Below, piece by piece: positions 6,925 to 9,045 of a DNA stretch of 9,045 bases (positions within the stretch are counted from its first letter, which is position 1; each line of letters begins with the position of its first letter). The stretch is taken from the NCBI GenBank assembly GCA_024636575.1, contig JAGXGU010000020.1, forward strand, positions 1-9,045, written 5' to 3'. The notes beneath the pieces are model-generated. The model searched no databases and was not told the origin of the DNA. It saw only the letters and a list, made by a program, of their open reading frames with translations. This DNA is from Altererythrobacter sp. (lineage in GTDB: Bacteria > Pseudomonadota > Alphaproteobacteria > Sphingomonadales > Sphingomonadaceae). The position numbers and the translations under genes were made by a program.

Positions 6925-7128
6925 ATGTTAATGTCCTCAGGCGATAGCGCCGCTCAATTGATCTATGGTCCCAACGGTTTTCGTGTGATGCGGGCCGGGC
7001 AGTATGTGCTGTGCGCCGTTACCGGCCAGCCGGTGCAGCTGGAAGAATTGCGCTATTGGAGCGTGGAATTGCAGGAACCCTACGCCAGCGCGGAGATCGC
7101 CACGCGGCGTGCACTGGAAGCAAGCTGA
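6925..7128 (+). CDS. DUF2093 domain-containing small protein
   Basis: A 67-residue protein of the DUF2093 family, known as a small alphaproteobacterial protein of unknown function. The core runs through IYGPNGFRVMRAGQYVLCAVTGQPVQLEELRYWSVELQEPYAS. The CAVTG-x-P-x-x-L-x-x-LRYWSVE-x-QE-x-Y pattern is its hallmark. There is no signal peptide or membrane segment and only one cysteine, so metal binding by this chain alone is not obvious. ATG 6925 has AAGAG (6913-6917) seven bases upstream; the ATG at 6931 would be too far. It lies 24 bases after xseA and overlaps the next gene by one base (TGATG), so it belongs to the xseA transcript. Confidence 0.92.
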   Translation: MLMSSGDSAAQLIYGPNGFRVMRAGQYVLCAVTGQPVQLEELRYWSVELQEPYASAEIATRRALEAS

Positions 7129-8039
7129 TGCCCCCTTTGCGTTTGGCCGCCGTGGTTCCGGCCGTGATATTGTCTGCCTGCGCTGTCGTGCCTGAGGCGG
7201 ACACGGTGGAAGTGGTCCAGCCTCTACCCGCGCCAAGGCCGGCTGCTGCAACACGGCCACCCCCGTCATTCCCTGCCGGACCAAGCACCTTTGTCTTCGG
7301 CGGTGAAATGACCCAGGGCGGCTGGATTCGCGGGCAGGCACCCGGCGGGACCGTTTCGGCCAGGCTGGGCAGCCGTGAACTGTCCTTGGGCGACGATGGC
7401 AGCTTCTTCGCCGCTTTCGACCGCGATTCTGCCCAGACCGACAATCTCTCGGCCCGGCTTGCAAGCGGCAGGGTGATCGAGAGCCCGCTGACCATCAGCC
7501 CCCGCGAATGGAATATCGAGCGGGTCAATCTCGCCCGCCCTACCGGGCAGGCAAGCGAAGCCTTCATGAAACGCCGCCGCCCGGAATTGGCGCAGATCAA
7601 CGCGGCTCGTGCAGTCAATACGGCGAGCGGCGGCTGGAGCCAGACCTTCATCTGGCCGGTCAAGGGACGGATATCGGGCCGATTCGGATCGCAGCGGATC
7701 TATGCCGGGGTTCCGGGCAGCTATCATTCGGGCATCGACATCACGACCGGGACCAGCGGCACGCCCTATGTGGCACCTGCCGATGGGGTAGTGGTCCTGG
7801 CCACGCAGACGCCCTTTTCGCTGGAAGGTTATCTGCTGATTATCGATCACGGGATGGGCCTCAACAGTGCGTTCCTGCACAATTCGAAATTGGCGGTGCG
7901 GCAGGGCGATGTGGTCAGGCAGGGGCAGTATATTGGCAATATCGGTTCCACCGGCAGCGCCACCGGGCCGCATCTGCACTGGAGCCTGAAATGGCGTGAC
8001 ACGCGGCTTGATCCATTGCTGTTTGCCGGGCCGATGTGA
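7128..8039 (+). CDS. M23 family metallopeptidase, LytM-type lipoprotein
   Basis: A 303-residue predicted lipoprotein endopeptidase that should cut peptidoglycan cross-links from the outer membrane side of the periplasm. The N-terminus MPPLRLAAVVPAVILSAC ends in the lipobox LSAC (Cys18), with Ala at +2 favouring the outer membrane. A Pro/Ala-rich linker follows, then a beta-rich domain (about 53-145) ending in PREWNIERVNL, typical of this M23 subgroup. The LytM domain spans about 165-300. The zinc ligands His200 and Asp204 (HSGID) and His284, and the catalytic histidines His251 (FLHNS) and His282 (HLHW), are all present, so the enzyme should be active, unlike degenerate EnvC/NlpD-type regulators. 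ATG 7128 overlaps the DUF2093 stop and has GGAAG (7116-7120) at seven bases. The frame runs further upstream to a GTG at 7011, but that would bypass the lipobox signal. Confidence 0.94.
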   Translation: MPPLRLAAVVPAVILSACAVVPEADTVEVVQPLPAPRPAAATRPPPSFPAGPSTFVFGGEMTQGGWIRGQAPGGTVSARLGSRELSLGDDGSFFAAFDRDSAQTDNLSARLASGRVIESPLTISPREWNIERVNLARPTGQASEAFMKRRRPELAQINAARAVNTASGGWSQTFIWPVKGRISGRFGSQRIYAGVPGSYHSGIDITTGTSGTPYVAPADGVVVLATQTPFSLEGYLLIIDHGMGLNSAFLHNSKLAVRQGDVVRQGQYIGNIGSTGSATGPHLHWSLKWRDTRLDPLLFAGPM

Positions 8040-9043
8040 GGCGCCGTGTGACGGCCGTCAACTGGCGGTTGATCCTGATCTTGCTGGTCATTCTGGCGCT
8101 GGCGCCGGTGACCTGGGTGCGCACCGAACTGCCGCCCCTTAATCTGGGTGCGCCGGTCAGTTTTACGCGGCTGGCGATGCCGCAGCAAGTGGCTGGAGAG
8201 GTGCATGTGCTGGGCGGCTGGACGCTGGCCAGCAACAGTGACCATTTCGGCGGCTATTCGGCCCTGTTGGCGGCGGACGCGCAGCATCTGATCGCGGCGA
8301 GCGACCGTGGGCGGATCCTGCGGCTAGCATTGCGCGGCGATCGGCCGCCGATTGCGCGGATGAGCTATCTTTCGGGTAATGTGAGGCCTGACAAGCATCT
8401 GATCGATGTCGAATCCATGACGCGGGACCCGGCCACGGGCCGTATCTGGATCGGCTATGAAGGGGTGAACGCGATCGAGCGGCTCGATTCCCGCCTCCAA
8501 CAGCCCGTTCGTGTCCAGCCTGAACAGATGAAGGACTGGTCTGTAAACAAGGGGGCAGAGGCAATCGGCTGGCTGGCTGACGGTAGGTTCATCGTGCTGG
8601 CAGAACAATCCCCCAGGTTGGGCGCGGGGCTGTCTGCCGGACTGTTATTTCCCTCCGATCCGGTCGGCGGCGTGGCGGCGGAAGAATTCCGGTTCGCCCC
8701 GCCGGCTGGTTACCGCCCTGTCGATATGGTCCAGATTCCCGATGGCCGGTTCCTGATCCTGGTGCGCAGGTTCCATTGGGGGATCATGCCGCGCTTTACC
8801 GCGAAACTGGTGGTGGCCGATCCTGCCGGGATTGTTCGGGGCCAGACGTGGAGTGGCCGCGTGATCGCGGAATTTGCCCCGCCGATCCCGTCCGACAATT
8901 TCGAAGGGCTGGCGATGTGGCCCCGCGAAGACGGGTTGCTGGACCTGTGGATGATCTCCGACGATAATCGATCCGGTTTCCAGAAGACCTATCTGCTGGA
9001 AATGCGCTGGGACCCAAGGCCCGGCGCGTCAGCTGCGCCCTAG
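8036..9043 (+). CDS. Esterase-like activity of phytase family protein, exported or membrane-anchored
   Basis: A 335-residue protein of the phytase-like/esterase-like beta-propeller family. Real phytase activity is not established for such proteins. The N-terminus has positive residues (RRR) and one hydrophobic segment, LILILLVILALAPVTW (about 12-27), so it is exported or anchored facing the periplasm. The family's two acidic motifs are visible: IDVESMTRDPATGRIWIGYEG from 123, and SDNFEGLAMWP from 286 with Asp287 and Glu290. WMISDDN follows near the C-terminus. GTG 8036 overlaps the M23 stop (GTGA). A second GTG at 8048 has GAGG (8038-8041) six bases upstream and would remove only four residues, so either start is possible. 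The gene ends two bases before the window edge and is complete. Confidence 0.88.
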   Translation: MRRRVTAVNWRLILILLVILALAPVTWVRTELPPLNLGAPVSFTRLAMPQQVAGEVHVLGGWTLASNSDHFGGYSALLAADAQHLIAASDRGRILRLALRGDRPPIARMSYLSGNVRPDKHLIDVESMTRDPATGRIWIGYEGVNAIERLDSRLQQPVRVQPEQMKDWSVNKGAEAIGWLADGRFIVLAEQSPRLGAGLSAGLLFPSDPVGGVAAEEFRFAPPAGYRPVDMVQIPDGRFLILVRRFHWGIMPRFTAKLVVADPAGIVRGQTWSGRVIAEFAPPIPSDNFEGLAMWPREDGLLDLWMISDDNRSGFQKTYLLEMRWDPRPGASAAP

Positions 9044-9045
9044 GC

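Noticed and set aside
1..9045. CRISPR array, tRNA/rRNA, insertion sequence, phage or toxin-antitoxin genes
   Set aside because: No regularly spaced repeats, cloverleaf-like segment, terminal inverted repeats with a transposase, or short toxin-antitoxin pair could be seen on either strand.

Overview
The window reads as an ordinary, gene-dense stretch of an alphaproteobacterial chromosome, most likely order Sphingomonadales and probably close to Erythrobacteraceae. I infer this from the high GC content, the SUF cluster ending in a DUF59 protein plus a HesB/IscA protein, a DUF2093 gene directly after xseA, and the style of the M23 lipoprotein and phytase-like genes. No insertion sequence, integrase, phage gene, CRISPR array, tRNA or rRNA is visible, and no stretch over 300 bases lacks a gene. 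Ten protein genes cover nearly every base. I found no sign of a new defence or mobile system. The interest lies in gene packing and a few protein details.

Region by region: (1) 1-838, plus strand: the tail of a suf iron-sulfur assembly operon, with a DUF59/SufT-like protein (5' end probably outside the window) coupled by TGATG to a HesB/IscA-family carrier. (2) 857-2989, minus strand, read from right to left: an EI24-domain membrane protein, coupled by TGATG to a small outer-membrane-type lipoprotein, then a helical protein of unknown function with two diverged internal repeats. (3) 3124-4119, plus: a PfkB-family sugar kinase, best called adenosine kinase. (4) 4116-5414, minus: purD. (5) 5413-9043, plus: xseA, DUF2093, an M23 peptidase lipoprotein and an esterase-like phytase-family protein, in a tight run with 24, -1 and -4 base spacings.

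How they work together: the suf pair builds and delivers Fe-S clusters. Adenosine kinase and PurD both feed purine nucleotide pools, by salvage and de novo synthesis. XseA is the catalytic subunit of exonuclease VII; its partner xseB is not in this window. The M23 lipoprotein acts on the cell wall.

Packing is extreme between 3124 and 6900. The adenosine kinase and purD stop codons share bases (4-base convergent overlap), and the purD and xseA start codons share bases (2-base divergent overlap), so promoters, ribosome binding sites and terminators must lie inside neighbouring coding sequence. XseA also ends in a QDDLF peptide that resembles a sliding-clamp-binding motif.
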